Positions 20,520 to 31,929 of a stretch of DNA of 64,000 nucleotides are shown in pieces. The notes under the pieces are model-generated. The model searched no databases and was not told the origin of the DNA. It saw nothing but the letters and a program-made list of their open reading frames with translations. The position numbers were made by a program, and so were the translations under genes. Source of the stretch: Allantophomopsis cytisporea. Taxonomy: Eukaryota; Ascomycota; Leotiomycetes; Phacidiales; Phacidiaceae. Position 1 is the stretch's first letter. Each line of letters opens with the position of its first letter. The DNA is taken from NCBI GenBank assembly GCA_024752435.1, contig CP103035.1:2046001-2110000 (forward strand), written 5' to 3'.

Positions 20520-20754
20520 CTTATTGAATACCTTCCACACGACAGCAGTAGTTCCTCTTTATATCTCACAGGAGTGCTGCCCTTGCGGATGGTAACATCT
20601 CAAAACTAGGGCCGTCCATGATTAATGGGTAGATGAGTCAAGCCCAAGATCATACTTGTTTGCACCTATGGAGGTCAAACAATCACTCTACTATGGGGCG
20701 AATAATCAGTGAGCCATAAATTCATTCAACTATCTTCACCTACGCTATCTCTTT

Positions 20755-21413
20755 CTAGTCTCTAAAAACAGATCCCATAGACTTAGCGCGTTTAATGCAC
20801 TCAAATGCTTTGGGTCCAATCCAATCCGAAAGCTCATTGTCCGTGAGCGCGGAAGACGTGATAATCTGGAGTAACGTGTTAGAACTATAGATAAGAGAGT
20901 GGAGGCTTCTTTACCTCTTGCACAGATGGGTGTATAGGGACAAAGATATTTAACTCTGTGTTGGCGAAGAAATACTACCGATATGAGTTGCTTGAATATG
21001 AGTGGAGCAGTGATACTGACCTGGTTGTTTGCTGTGTTCCTTGTTAAGATATAATCCTCCAAATTACCATTCCTAACCCTCTGCGAAGGTAGAGCTCCTT
21101 CTGCGGTGACTTTGTATTTTTAGTAACAGTCCTTCAAGCTATGGGATCACTTACTGTATGTCCCCAAGTTGCTTGGAACATAAACCCCTGATGGTTTCGA
21201 ATTCTTAATTTTTGCTTTAATCGCTTCTTCTGAACGATAGGTGTCATTATAAGTGTTGAAAGACGCTTCAAGTTCTTTATCTTTGACTTTTCTCCCCAAT
21301 TGTATAGAGAGATTCCTTTTCAGTTGTAAGAGTAGCTCCACTTCTTGTTGAGTCCAGCGGGGAGTTTTCACACATTCCTCGCCATTGGGGGATTTGATGT
21401 TATGTGATGGCAT
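20755..21413 (-). CDS. Myb/SANT-like small protein, 165 aa, four exons
   Basis: Exons 21155-21413, 21021-21109, 20915-20953 and 20755-20865 join through three introns with clean GT...AG ends and consistent phases. Residues about 19-70 (RWTQQEVELLLQLK...LGRKVKDKELEASF...YRSEEAIKAKI) have the three-helix spacing of a Myb/SANT-type DNA-binding unit, with Trp at the usual first position and EEAIKAK in helix 3. The later Trp residues of the motif are replaced. The rest (LEDYILTRNTANNQ, LSDWIGPKAFECI) is unfamiliar. Together with the MADS-like, coiled-coil and RING genes it adds to the load of small putative nuclear proteins here. The Myb call is moderate. Confidence 0.6.
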
Positions 21414-22429
21414 TGAAAGTTGATGATGATGGTAAAGAGGGTGATACCGAAACGAGGACTTTGACACATATAAAAGAGAGTGGAAAGTGCAGATGCTGAA
21501 TGCAACCACAGACAACGACAGTAAGGCTATTTATTGAGGGACTTCTTGTCAATGGGTCGTTGGAAAGACATGGTTATTATTCTTGGACACTCCGGATACG
21601 ATTTGGTTGACCATAATCACCGATGGAACATGAATGTGGAGGTGATCATTGTCTCTCAGCGACATGAATTGTGTGCAGTGAAGAAAGATCCCTGCTTTAA
21701 CGAGCCCCATGTCTTGACACTCTCGAAGACCCACACCTTTAGCAATCCTACACCCTTAAGTAAGACGGGATGGGTCAATTGCAGCCAGCATATTCTTATT
21801 ATTCCTGGAAGACCTCGGATGCGTATGACCAACTTTAATGACCAAAGTCACATTTTGAGGTTTGTGGTTGAGTCCACGGGAGACATCTCACACTGAAACT
21901 TGGAACGTCCAGCTCTCTGCTCTTGAGAACGTTATATTTAGCACCCTCCATACTAACAACCTCAAAACGTCCCCCAATATCAAAAGTGCCCTAAGCGGAT
22001 CACGTTCCGCCGGCCGGCCGTTCAAGTTGGTAGCTGTGGCCGGAAAGAGGTCCGTCCCACTTTTAGCGGCAGGGCTACCCTGTATTGTCCAACCCCGACC
22101 TCAGGTCAAGGACTCCAGAAAGCTCGGGTAGCAGTGAACATACTTGGAGATAAATGCACAGATTTGATGGCTAGTAAGTCCGATTTGTCCGCTTCATTAG
22201 TGCCGGGGATGGAGCAAACCAAGCTACCACACAAATCGACCTAATATGACAAACGAGCTTTTGGGGATATTCCTCTTGCATACTCACGTCAGGCATCAAT
22301 TCCAGTGCTTCAATGAATTTCCAGTTTTGGAGCCAAATGGGGCGATAAAGCACAGTACAAATAAAGGGTGGCCACTCCCAATGCCCTCATCATTCTTTTC
22401 ACGTCTTCGGCCCCCAATACTACCTCACA
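21414..22429. other. Intergenic; one unrecognised open frame
   Basis: A 120-codon plus-strand frame at 21534-21896 is mirrored by a minus-strand frame and shows no domain or splice context. The GC-richer part at 21960-22130 encodes nothing that I recognise. Confidence 0.4.
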
Positions 22430-23088
22430 ATGGCGTTTCAATCAACCCAAACAACTCATGACTTTGTCGATTCCATGTGTTCTCAGGTTCACGCAGCGTT
22501 TCAGCCTCATGAAGAACATCAAACTCCTTCTCCATCCTCATCAAACATTGAGGAGCACGATTTTCTCAACATTCCGCAGCATGACCTAAACCAGCAGTGG
22601 TCCGTCAACTTCGAGTCACAGGCAACTTTGACAGACCAAACCCCCGATGCCACCTTTGATGCATCCAGCAAGTTCCTAGGACAATCTTCCGGTCAGTCTT
22701 ATCTGAAGTGGATGGCTGTCGTAGACTTGGATCTTTTAGTATGGGAGCAGAGGCAAGAACTTCAAAACATCAAAGCACAGCTTGCGAACCGGGATACAAT
22801 GTATGTCATGTATCGATTGTGTTCAGCTTATATGATTTACTGATAGTCTCATAGCATCCAACAGATGGAGGAAAAGAATAAGGAGGTGGTCGAGTATGAA
22901 AAGTCCTTTCTTATAACCAAAGGTTGACTAACGATTATAGAAAACTAGAACTCCTACAGAGAAACGAAGCAGGCATTAACAAATTCAATATGGACATGTC
23001 AATAGCCCAGACAAAACTTTCCGGCTGGGTGACTGAATTGAGAGAGCGGACGGACAGATTGGAGGGTAAGCGAAGGAAAAGATCATGA
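22430..23088 (+). CDS. Coiled-coil protein, 185 aa, three exons
   Basis: Exons 22430-22800, 22855-22893 and 22941-23088 join in phase (introns GTATGT...CATAG and GTATGA...TTATAG with GACTAACG branch). The first 90 residues are Gln/Ser/Pro/His-rich and disordered. From about residue 97 to the end runs a coiled coil (LLVWEQRQELQNIKAQLAN, IIQQMEEKNKEVVEKLELL, VTELRERTDRLEG), ending in a basic tail (KRRKRS). A disordered acidic/Gln-rich part plus coil suits a regulatory or scaffold protein. Family unknown. It is the only plus-strand member of the 19-23 kb group. Confidence 0.6.
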
Positions 23089-24198
23089 GTATTTTGTTAC
23101 CAGGTGGCTATGTCGAACGGAATACAATAGATATCGTTGCTGCCAGATATCAGTTTAATACAATAATTTGATTGCAGTTGTGCTCGATGGGAATGCTCTA
23201 TAGTGTATATTACTCCCATGGTGAAGCATAGCCATAATGAGATGTCGTGAATATAAGATTCCTATGATCAGGGTTTGTATACGCGATATGAACTATGCAT
23301 TGATCTCGCATTGTGACCTTGAAATGTTTCGCGCGTAGAATTGATTGGAGCCAGGGAGCCTAACCGTTGTCATATTTAAGCGAAAACATACATTGAGCGA
23401 TTCGCATCATGCTGTGTTTGAAGACGTTGCGACTTTCGTAGCGGTGTACTTTCTACTTGTTGTACTCATGTCAGTGCGGAAGGATCCAAGATGAACTCTA
23501 AATGAGGAAAGTTTAAACTGAACTCAAGGCTGTCCGGTCATCAAGCTTTGGCCAGAACGTTGCAGTAGGAATGGCGTAAGGACTACACTATTCATTGCGT
23601 CACCATTGACAAACAGTATTTTGACAACACCAATGACTATGTATAGGGTTTTTTAGTATCTTTTGCGATGCCTATGTATTTATGAGCCGATGGATAACTC
23701 CAAGAAGTCTTTTTACAGGTGAATATTTTTTCGAAGGCACGCCGCATTTCGGCGCCCCCAGCCGTTACTGAGTCGGCACGTGATAAATCAGGTACAAGTG
23801 TGATTTTAAGGTGTCAACGGGCTTGGTTTTCTACTATGGCGTATCTACTCTAGCTGAAACTCCGGGCACGTTATAACAGCCTAGAATATGAGGCCATCCT
23901 TGAGGAAACTGTTCCTCAGTGGGACAGTTTCCCCCAGGCATCAATTACACAAGCCGGTGGGTTCGTGACGCTATGTTAGTGCCTGAAATGAGCCTGTGAA
24001 TTATGGTCATACAGGACAGCGTGAACACGAAAATAACAATATTATTTCGACGGCGGCTCCAAAGTCTTTTTCTTGCTTAATTTATGAACGTGGCGCTTCA
24101 ACAGGTTCTATGATGTTATTTACTCGGTAAGCGAGTATAAAAATCAGATATTTTTTTCTTATATATGACGGAGTCGTTACTACATAGATTGTTTTGCT
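23089..24198. other. Intergenic, no supported gene
   Basis: About 1.1 kb of AT-rich DNA in which I find no open frame above 60 codons and no repeat. Confidence 0.55.
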
Positions 24199-25560
24199 TT
24201 ATTTTCTCATCGAATTAATAAGTGTGATTTTTCCCACCAAAATTGATGGTGCCTCATGAGATTTGCCCATGTCACTGCAGTTACTGTCCCTCCCATTGAA
24301 CAGAGTAATCTCTGCGCACCTGAATCCCGGACAATGTGACTGGCTCTCCTTCATGACGTGCACTGTATGTCTGACCCCCCTGAGCATGATTTCTCGTGGA
24401 TATGGGGAATCGAACGATGTGATTTTGTGAGAGATGGTTGCCTTGCCTAACCTACCAAATGGGGTTGAACTAAAACGATCGTGGGTCTTCCTTAAAATGA
24501 AAGACTCGATGGAGTTTCTGACACTGCTAGTTGCAGATTTAAAAAAATGAGGAGTGATTGCATACAACATCTGTTGTAGCATTGGCAAATTGGTATTGAT
24601 AATTGCAAGTCCTGGCTCGATAGTGCTCCACATTGCTACGAGACGTAGGGAATACGTAGGATCAGTGAAATCTACGTTCTGAACAGATACAAGACGCACG
24701 ATGCTTATTATAATTGTTCTACGTTTTGTTGTTAGCTGGTTCAACGTCTTTAGAGGGGCTGGGATCATACAAGAAGCCAAGCGAAAATACAATTAGCAGA
24801 CCAACCTTACGCTGCAATGAGAGGTGTAGTTGCCAGATGTCTGGTAGTGGCAGGACAATTACCAAAACATCCGTGATGACATTGAGTGATCCGATTGCCA
24901 GATAGAACGTGTTTCTGTTCCCACAGGAACCTTTGATAGAAGTATTCCAGTTCAGTGCAAGTGGTCGGCATAAAAGCAAAGTAACCATAAATAAGCTGAT
25001 AGCCCAAATCACAACCACAACCATAGTCAGGTAAACTTTGATTCTGAAGTTTCTCTTACATCCAAATATGCGCAAATAGAAGCAAAGGACTGCGAGCTTT
25101 GCTAGCATCAATGACATCCCATAGAAGATCTGGAAAGGAATCACAAGCTAAGAACGGTGAGCGGTTACGCAAAACATATGAATTAGGCAGATCACCTTGA
25201 GAGTCTTAACAGCGTCAGAGATAGCTACGTCCGTTATGTGCCTTCCGATACCACCGGTGATGGTGGCTTGCACAGTTAGCGAATCACGTGATGATCAGAT
25301 ATTATACTCACCAGCATATTCAATTGCGACCAGTATGAAAAGAGCGAGCTGCGAGAGTGTCAGATAAAACTAACCCCAGATTAATCTCGACAACTCACTA
25401 ACGCCCCCAATGTGAGATAGTCGTCGGCTTCAAGCTTAATATTCTCAAAGATCCTGGAGCAAATACGGGCAAGAGTTGTCGTAGTCGCCAGCGCAAGGAA
25501 GACCGTGCTTGCAATCAGCGGGTCATGCACCGACGAATTATGTAGACTGTATAACGCCAT
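24199..25560 (-). CDS. SAT4/rhodopsin-type fungal integral membrane protein
   Basis: Five exons (25399-25560, 25312-25348, 25196-25266, 24771-25147, 24199-24718) join in exact phase to 388 aa. The order of hydrophobic helices and the conserved elements EADDYLTLGAL (end of helix 2), a Gly-rich GGIGRHI loop, IPFQIFYGMSLMLAKLAVL (helix 3), LNVITDVLVIVLPLP (helix 5-6) and the WSTIEPGLAIINTNLPML stretch near helix 7 are those of the fungal rhodopsin-domain (SAT4-like) family. These seven-helix plasma-membrane proteins are of mostly unknown ligand, some being CFEM receptors; no CFEM domain is present here. The cytoplasmic tail is polar and not conserved. The gene appears intact. Confidence 0.85.
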
Positions 25561-26259
25561 GAAGGTTTGGGCACGAAATATGCTGATAGATATGGTAAAA
25601 GTGTATCGATCGCACAATAAACAAAGCACAATGCTACCAATATAATAATGAAGAGCACTACGCCAACTACTTTGATTTATAAGAAGCTGTGAAACTACAG
25701 ATATGTGATTTTTAAGTCTTTATAGATGTGTAGAGCTTTTCACCCCTTCATAGATGTGTAGGATCTTCATCAAAGGTCCAGCAATACAACACACAGGAAC
25801 AAGTACTCTGGTAAGAGCTGTAAAGCGTTGAGACGCAAATACGCATATTCTCAACAAGGTGAGACTTTGTAAGACATGGTAGAGGATGTGACAAGTTAAA
25901 TCATATTATCGACCCATATTCGATAGGTTCGTTTCTCGTATACTCTGTTCCAGAACGTGAAAGAGGCACGCGACAGCCGAATATGTCAAACAATTCCGCT
26001 CATTTCTATAGCACTTTCTTTTTCGTGTTGAGATGTGGATCCAAAGGTACCGTAGTGGTGTGAATTGAGTGTGAACTTGCACGTACTATGTCAATAAAGA
26101 TTGCAAAAACTAGTAAGAGCCTGCACGTAACTAACATGTATATATATATATTTACAAGGGCTGCAAATTGAGGCTTGCACGCGCTCCTTGTCAACTAGGG
26201 ATCTTGTAAGTACTAAGCGAAGAACGTTGAATGCCTACGAGGATGATTGAAGTGATGCT
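25561..26259. other. Intergenic, promoter of the SAT4-like gene
   Basis: AT-rich spacer with a short TA microsatellite (about 26138-26152). No gene seen. Confidence 0.5.
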
Positions 26260-26712
26260 TTGACCCACATTGAAATCCACAATCTCTTACATTTTGCCAA
26301 TGCTTCGTCTTCTTACCCTCGACTACGATCTTGTATCTTTATGACTCCACCTATCTACTCACCTTTGTCTACCCTTATTTTCGTTGCGTTACCCCTTCAC
26401 TCTCACATCTTTACCACTTCCCCTGTCCACTTACCTTTGTCCACCCTTATTTTCGTTGCTTTGCCATGTCACTCTCACATTTTTACCACTTCCCCTTTCT
26501 ACCCACCTTTGCACTCACCTTTCTTGTTCTGTCATTTGACTCTCAATACCCATCTTCAATTTCATCACTTCACTTTACCCTCAACTTTTGATGATTCACT
26601 CTTCTACTTCACCTTTCCACCCTTAACATCACACTTTACCATATCCCCGAATCTTGACCCTTCATCTTTCCACCCTCACCTTTCTTATTCGATCTCATAC
26701 GTCACCGGATGA
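26260..26712 (+). repeat. Pyrimidine-rich tract with a 72-bp tandem repeat
   Basis: About 450 bp are strongly biased to C and T on the plus strand. Two full copies of a 72-bp unit (starts at 26362 and 26434, third partial at 26506) lie within it. Because 72 is a multiple of three, a 150-codon frame stays open (24-residue repeat PLSTLIFVALP.HSHIFTTSP). I doubt that it is a protein gene: the composition explains the open frame. It lies upstream of the GMC gene. Confidence 0.65.
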
Positions 26713-26977
26713 CCATCTAGTCACGCTCTTGTTCCAATATCGTATTTCTGGATGATGCATCCAGTAGGCTCATGCCACACAACATGGGGCCACTTTTGTC
26801 CAAAACCAACCAAGAAGGAATACATACCTCTGGGATATTATCATGGTTCACCGACGAAAAAGTTCTGCAACATAGATGAAATATATATACTAAGGAGACC
26901 CCGAACGAGGTATGTACATCAATCCTCATCATCAACTCTACATAAATTTCTAATCAAGATCCTACATCATCTTCATA

Positions 26978-28966
26978 ATGGCATCTTTTGATAAAGACAC
27001 CTCCAGCCTTTCTCCCTTGATTTCCAAGGACTTCGACTTCATCATCGTTGGAGGTGGCACCTCTGGCTTGGTCGTTGCATCTCGTTTGACCGAGAACCCG
27101 AATTGTCGCGTTCTGGTGATTGAAGCGGGTGCCAATCGTTTCAATGATCCTCGTATCATGGTACCTGGTCTTGTTACCACTATGTATGATGACCCAGAAT
27201 TTGACTGGCAATTCATGAGTACTCCTCAGGTTTGTTAAATCACTCTAGGTATGCCACTACAGTAACTAATTTCTAAAGGAACACCTCAATGGACGTCAGA
27301 TTGCTCAACCAAGAGGGCGTACCCTCGGGGATCAAGTGCCATCAATTTTTGCATGGTCTTATATCCCTCCAAGTCTGGATTCGACGCCTGGGAAAAACTA
27401 GGGAATGAAGGGTGGGATTGGAACAGTGTCTCTCCATACCTCCGAAAATTCCATACCCTGACCATCCCATCAAAGGAGACAAGTGATGAGGTGGATTTGG
27501 ATTATCTCGACTTGACAGCACAAGGCCATGAGGGTCCTGTGAGCGTCTCATTTGGTGAGAGTGGATATACTCCCTTCAATGAAGCCTGGTCGAAGACCTT
27601 CGAGACGCTTGGCCATCCACTAACTGGGGATCCAATCTCTGGGACGGCAACGGGTGCTTTCACCAATCCCGGCAGTATAGATCCAAAGACAAAGACACGA
27701 AGCCATGCTGGATCCTCTTACTTAAATGACGAAGTTGCCAGTCGACCCAACCTGTGTGTGCTTACAGAAGCGTTGGTTGAGCGCGTGGTCTTGGAGCCAA
27801 AGACCGTTGAACACCATGTCGCTACTGGTGTTCAGGTGATGAAAGGGGGTTGTCGCTTTGTGATCCCTGCCAAGAGGGAGGTCATCTTGGCAGCAGGGAC
27901 AATCAAGTCGCCACAATTACTTGAACTGTCCGGTATAGGAGGGGCTGAGCTGCTCAAATCCTATGGGATTGAGGTGATTGTTGACAATCCAAACGTCGGA
28001 GAGAACCTTCAAGATCATGGCTTTGTTCCGCATAGCTGGGAAGTCATTCATGCAGAGGATTCTGGTGACCGAATCCGAGAGATGAATGTAGCCGAGGCTG
28101 TCTTGTCAGCATATGAAACGACAGGCTCTGGACCACTGGGCACATGCTCTATCGTGTCTTCTTATATGCCTCTAGTTGATGTCCCAAAAGATGAATTTCA
28201 GGCATTGCTCAGGCATTATTCGAAATTCTCAGATCATTCTCACTCGATATCTCAAGAGCGTCAATATGAGATTCTCCTCGAGATGCTCAGTGACCCCAAG
28301 GAAGCCTCTGGACAATATACCATGGCACCTTTCCAGGCGGTTCCTAAAGCCGGCCCTTCTCTGCAAGGCATATTCGGTATGGAAACTGAAGGAAACTATG
28401 TCACCATTCTTTCTGGACTCAATTATCCACTTTCGCGGGGATCAGTTCACATCAATTCCCGCGATCCGGAAGCCGCACCTGAAGTCGATCCACGATATCT
28501 ATCACACCCATTGGATCTTGAACTACACAGTCGACATGTTCTTTGGCTCGAAAATCTTGCAGCCACCAAGCCGTTTGCATCTTTGATCAAGAAAGGCGGC
28601 CGAACAATTCATGATGCCAATCCCACCAAGGATCTAGAAATTGCCAAGAAGATACTCAAAGAGAATTTTATGTCAAATTGGCACATTGCGGGAACTTGTG
28701 CCATGATGCCGGCGGATCTTGGTGGCGTAGTAGACGATCATCTCAAGGTATATGGAGTTCGAAATTTGAGGGTAGTAGATGCTAGCATCTTCCCACTTAT
28801 CCCTAGGGGTAATATACAGACAAGTGTATATGCTGTCGCTGAGAAAGCCGCCGATATCATCAAAGCGGACTATGAAATGGAGAAGACGCATGCATGTGGG
28901 GTTGCATGGAGTGAAAGCTTACGCGGAAGACGGAGAGCTGCATCTATACAAGTTTCTAGAGCTTGA
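26978..28966 (+). pseudogene. GMC oxidoreductase with a one-base frameshift
   Basis: Exon 1 (26978-27229) carries the FAD-binding Rossmann start DFIIVGGGTSGLVVASRL and a Glu-Ala-Gly strand end. An intron (GTTTGT...CTAAAG) leads to exon 2 at 27279. There the frame reads HLNGRQIAQPRGRTLG and then breaks at GGGG (27327-27330). One extra G would continue as the GMC signature GGSSAINF and a further 530 or so codons, including NWHIAGTCAM (catalytic His) and GNIQTSVYAVAEKAAD (Asn partner). Family members oxidise alcohols, sugars or aldehydes with FAD. No signal peptide is visible, so the product would be intracellular. The lesion is in a homopolymer and could also be a sequence error; everything else looks intact. 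Confidence 0.85.
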
Positions 28967-29395
28967 GGTTCCTTTGGTTATCTTATTCGTTGTATCATTT
29001 ATCCCAAAACCATAGCACTGAAGAAATTCTTTTGAAATAGACTCTGATGGCTTTTATGATCCAGATACTTAATATTTAACTAACCTTGTATCTGCATCGC
29101 TGAATATTAGCTGCTCATGCTGACACGTCTCTTGAGGGATTTCCGCTTCACACATGGAATAAACTTTGGTTTGAAGCATTAATCAACTTGTTCTGCAACC
29201 CAAACTCCCGTCTTTCAAGATCTGAATATATTTTTCACTTGATTCAAATTTTGCGGCGACTGACACATGTTTGATTGCATGCGCTTGATGCCATCCGATG
29301 TTTCAAACCTACAGATCACAGAGAAGCTCATGGTGCAAACTCAATTATGTTTTCTACCTGCATAATGGCTTGTGAAATGGATAATATTGCAAATC
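28967..29395. other. No supported gene
   Basis: Spacer between converging genes; nothing recognised. Confidence 0.5.
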
Positions 29396-30111
29396 TCAAT
29401 GACTATCTGATACCTTCCGAGCTTTGCCGTGCACCTTTTGCCTCTTCGTGGAGCGAAGTTGAATTGTTTTTCCAACGCTACTGTCGGATGAAGTTCCAGC
29501 ACAATTCGATAACGAAGTGTCATCGTCGTCGGTCCAACGGACTCTTTTCTTTGTGTTGAGTTTTTCAGCCCCAATGTTAGTTGCTTTTCGCCTGTCTAAC
29601 CAATTCACAGGTGAAGTTTGGAAGTTGACAGACCATTGCCCAGTTTTCGTGACGCATGGGACTTTGTTTTTCAGAGATGACTGAACGCCTAGAGAATTCT
29701 TAGCCTGATAAAATTGCAGTCATGAGGAGGCTCACAAGTCATGGTAGAGAGTTTCTTCTGAAGATTATTTACTTCATCTTGCATCGATGTATTTCCCATG
29801 GCCTTCTGTATCTGATCGGGGGATTCACTATCAGATCTTTTGTACTGCAGTGTTCCGATTTGTAACTCATCGGTTGGGAGTTCGATCATCATGGCACTTG
29901 CTGAAGGGTGATGATTAACCCCAGAAGGATGCACTGTCCGCGTGATGAGTTTGGAAGTAGGCTTATAGGTGTACGAATTATGCCTTTCATCGAAGAAATG
30001 GAGAGGACACATTCGTGGAAAGCAAAGTTCCTGACTGCAGGCCGTCGCAGGACGGTCAAAGTGAACGGCGCTTTGTGATGTAGTTGGTAGCATTTTCCGA
30101 CGGCTAGGCAA
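29396..30111 (-). CDS. Possible two-exon nuclear-type protein, model uncertain
   Basis: Exon 1 (from the ATG at 30111) encodes about 130 residues with a short coiled coil near its end (SMQDEVNNLQKKLSTM). A GTGAGC donor near 29734 and a TTCAG acceptor near 29681 lead to a second frame ending at 29396 that is rich in Lys/Arg/Asp/Ser (KKRVRWTDDDDTS, STKRQKVHGKARK). The phases do not fit cleanly at these sites, so either the exact junction differs or the gene is broken. A TATAAG-like element lies about 100 nt upstream. The basic, nuclear-localisation-like tail suggests a nuclear protein. Family unknown. Confidence 0.35.
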
Positions 30112-30699
30112 GAATTGAGGGGGATTTTGCTGATAGAAGAATCCAATATTGCTATTGCTGCAAAGAATAATTCAAATTTGGTTTGTTGAGGATAGATGGG
30201 AGTCAGGCTTCTTATACTACGTTGCCATATGAATAGGGAAGTCAGTAAGCAATCCTTATCCACTAATCTCAACATGCAAATTAGCGTTGATATCCACATA
30301 TTCAACCATCTGCCACATATGTGACACATAGTATGATGCAAGATAGAAGGCTAAAGCCTCGCTATCTATGACAATAGACTCTAGGGCGACCTACGATCAA
30401 CCTCTTTTGGCATGAATCCTGGTATTTTTCTGAGATGCTGTCGATATTATGGTACCCAGTATTGTAAGAGGCATTCTTTCGGCGAACGTTATCTATAATT
30501 ACTCATTTAGTCATTGATGTCCTTCTCTATTTATACCCGGTTCATATTATTCTGCGACTCGATTCTAGCGTACAGTTTGTTTTGCTGGCTTCCTGGCATG
30601 ATCAAATCATCACATAGACACTTGAAAACAGTATTTTCATACAATATGAGTGCATGTTCCAATATCTTATTCATATTCTTAGCTCTCTGTGCATTCTGT
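30112..30699. other. No supported gene
   Basis: AT-rich spacer holding the promoter of the preceding minus-strand gene. A hydrophobic plus-strand frame at 30514-30753 runs into the 3' end of MADS-like gene 3 in antisense and is not supported. Confidence 0.5.
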
Positions 30700-31223
30700 T
30701 TATTCTCTTGTCTCCCAAAACTTCAGCCATTTCATCCAACCGCGACGCCTTGAGATGTTGTTGGACGACTGCTCATAGCTGAAATAGGATGTGATTTCCA
30801 CATGTCTGGGAGTTTGGATTTGCAGCGTCTCGTCAAGAACTGAGGAACTCGCGTCTTCGTTTGAATCGCCTTCGAACTTGATATCCGGAACTGAATTACG
30901 CGTGCGCTCCATAACAGACTCATCTTGAGTGAAGGTAAAATGGTTCGGAAGAATATCTTTTGCCTTGAATGGGGCTACATTCTGAATCTATCAGCACACT
31001 CTAGGATTACCGGAACTAGACTTACTATTCCAAAATGGGTGGGCGACGAAGAATCTTCGGCATTTGATCTGTAAGTGTAGCACTTCTCAGAGATGGGATC
31101 AACAATGATCACTGCCACCTTGACTTGACAAAGCTTTCTCAACCTTTCTGCTTTTTCTATCAAACGATTCTTCCGTTTGAGTAGACTAGCATTTCTTGCT
31201 TTCCTACTGTGTTCGGCTGTCAT
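30700..31223 (-). CDS. Small MADS-like (SRF-type) protein 3
   Basis: Exons 31026-31223 and 30700-30981 are joined by a 44-nt intron (GTAAGT...TGCTGAT...TTCAG), phase 0, giving 159 aa from the ATG at 31223. An upstream in-frame ATG at 31262 is unlikely because the TATA box lies between the two. Residues 8-50 match the MADS core: RKARNASLLKRKNRLIEKA, a Cys-containing turn (KLCQ) and the strand VKVAVIIV followed by KCYTYRSN. Exon 2 gives an acidic and Ser-rich tail that ends in a basic/aromatic WMKWLKFWETRE. It has the same gene plan as 7640-7993 and 16207-16646, including the intron directly after the core. DNA binding is inferred. Confidence 0.72.
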
Positions 31224-31929
31224 AATTGAAAACCTAATGAGATGACTATATATGGTGGGCAAAGGTCTGGGGTAGAGGTATAATTTGTATTCTCAGAAGC
31301 GCTCCTGCCGAAAATACGTAGCTCGCTCTTACTAGCTTGAAGGACTTTCAGGTCAGCTCTCCAGGTCTGTAAGAAGAATCGGAAACGCATCATACGATAT
31401 GATCGTCAGAGCAAATAGCACTGCTAGTGAAAGGCGATAAATTTGGGTGGATTCGAAATATGTGTTGGTTTATTGATCCACTTAAACTGACTTTCTCTGC
31501 TCCATTTGACCTGAATCAGTCACCAAAAGGGTGAAAAGAAAATGGGTCAAAGAATTGTCATATGTCTTGACCCAAATTGGTTGTTTGGGAGACGGAGACC
31601 ACCTAGCGTTACGGGTTGACCCTTTCTACAATTTTCTGATGACGAATGTTACCAAAATGACAAACACTTTGAGATATGCTTATTATCACTGAATGAACTC
31701 AATCTTAGCGTTATACATTTACTTTGGTATGATGAGTGTACCATTTTGACAATCCTTCCTCGCTGGAGTATAATTATCGCGTCTCTTCCGAGTGATTGAA
31801 ATGAATAAATACCACAACCTAGACTACTAGGTTAGTTCAAGGCAAAAATCCAAGATGAACGACGGTTACACCCTGAATGGTTGAACGTTAGTATCCCGGG
31901 TATCAAAATCACAAAAAAGCTAACGCAAT
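31224..31929. other. No supported gene
   Basis: AT-rich spacer between the divergent MADS-like gene 3 and the hydrolase pseudogene. No frame above 60 codons of interest. Confidence 0.5.
31246..31253 (-). promoter_or_regulatory. TATA box of MADS-like gene 3
   Basis: ATATATAG on the minus strand, 23 nt upstream of the chosen ATG at 31223. Its position argues against the ATG at 31262. Confidence 0.5.

Noticed and set aside
26260..26712. A real 150-aa protein gene
   Set aside because: The frame is open because the strand is nearly free of purine-rich stop codons and the repeat period is a multiple of three; there is no promoter or conserved domain.
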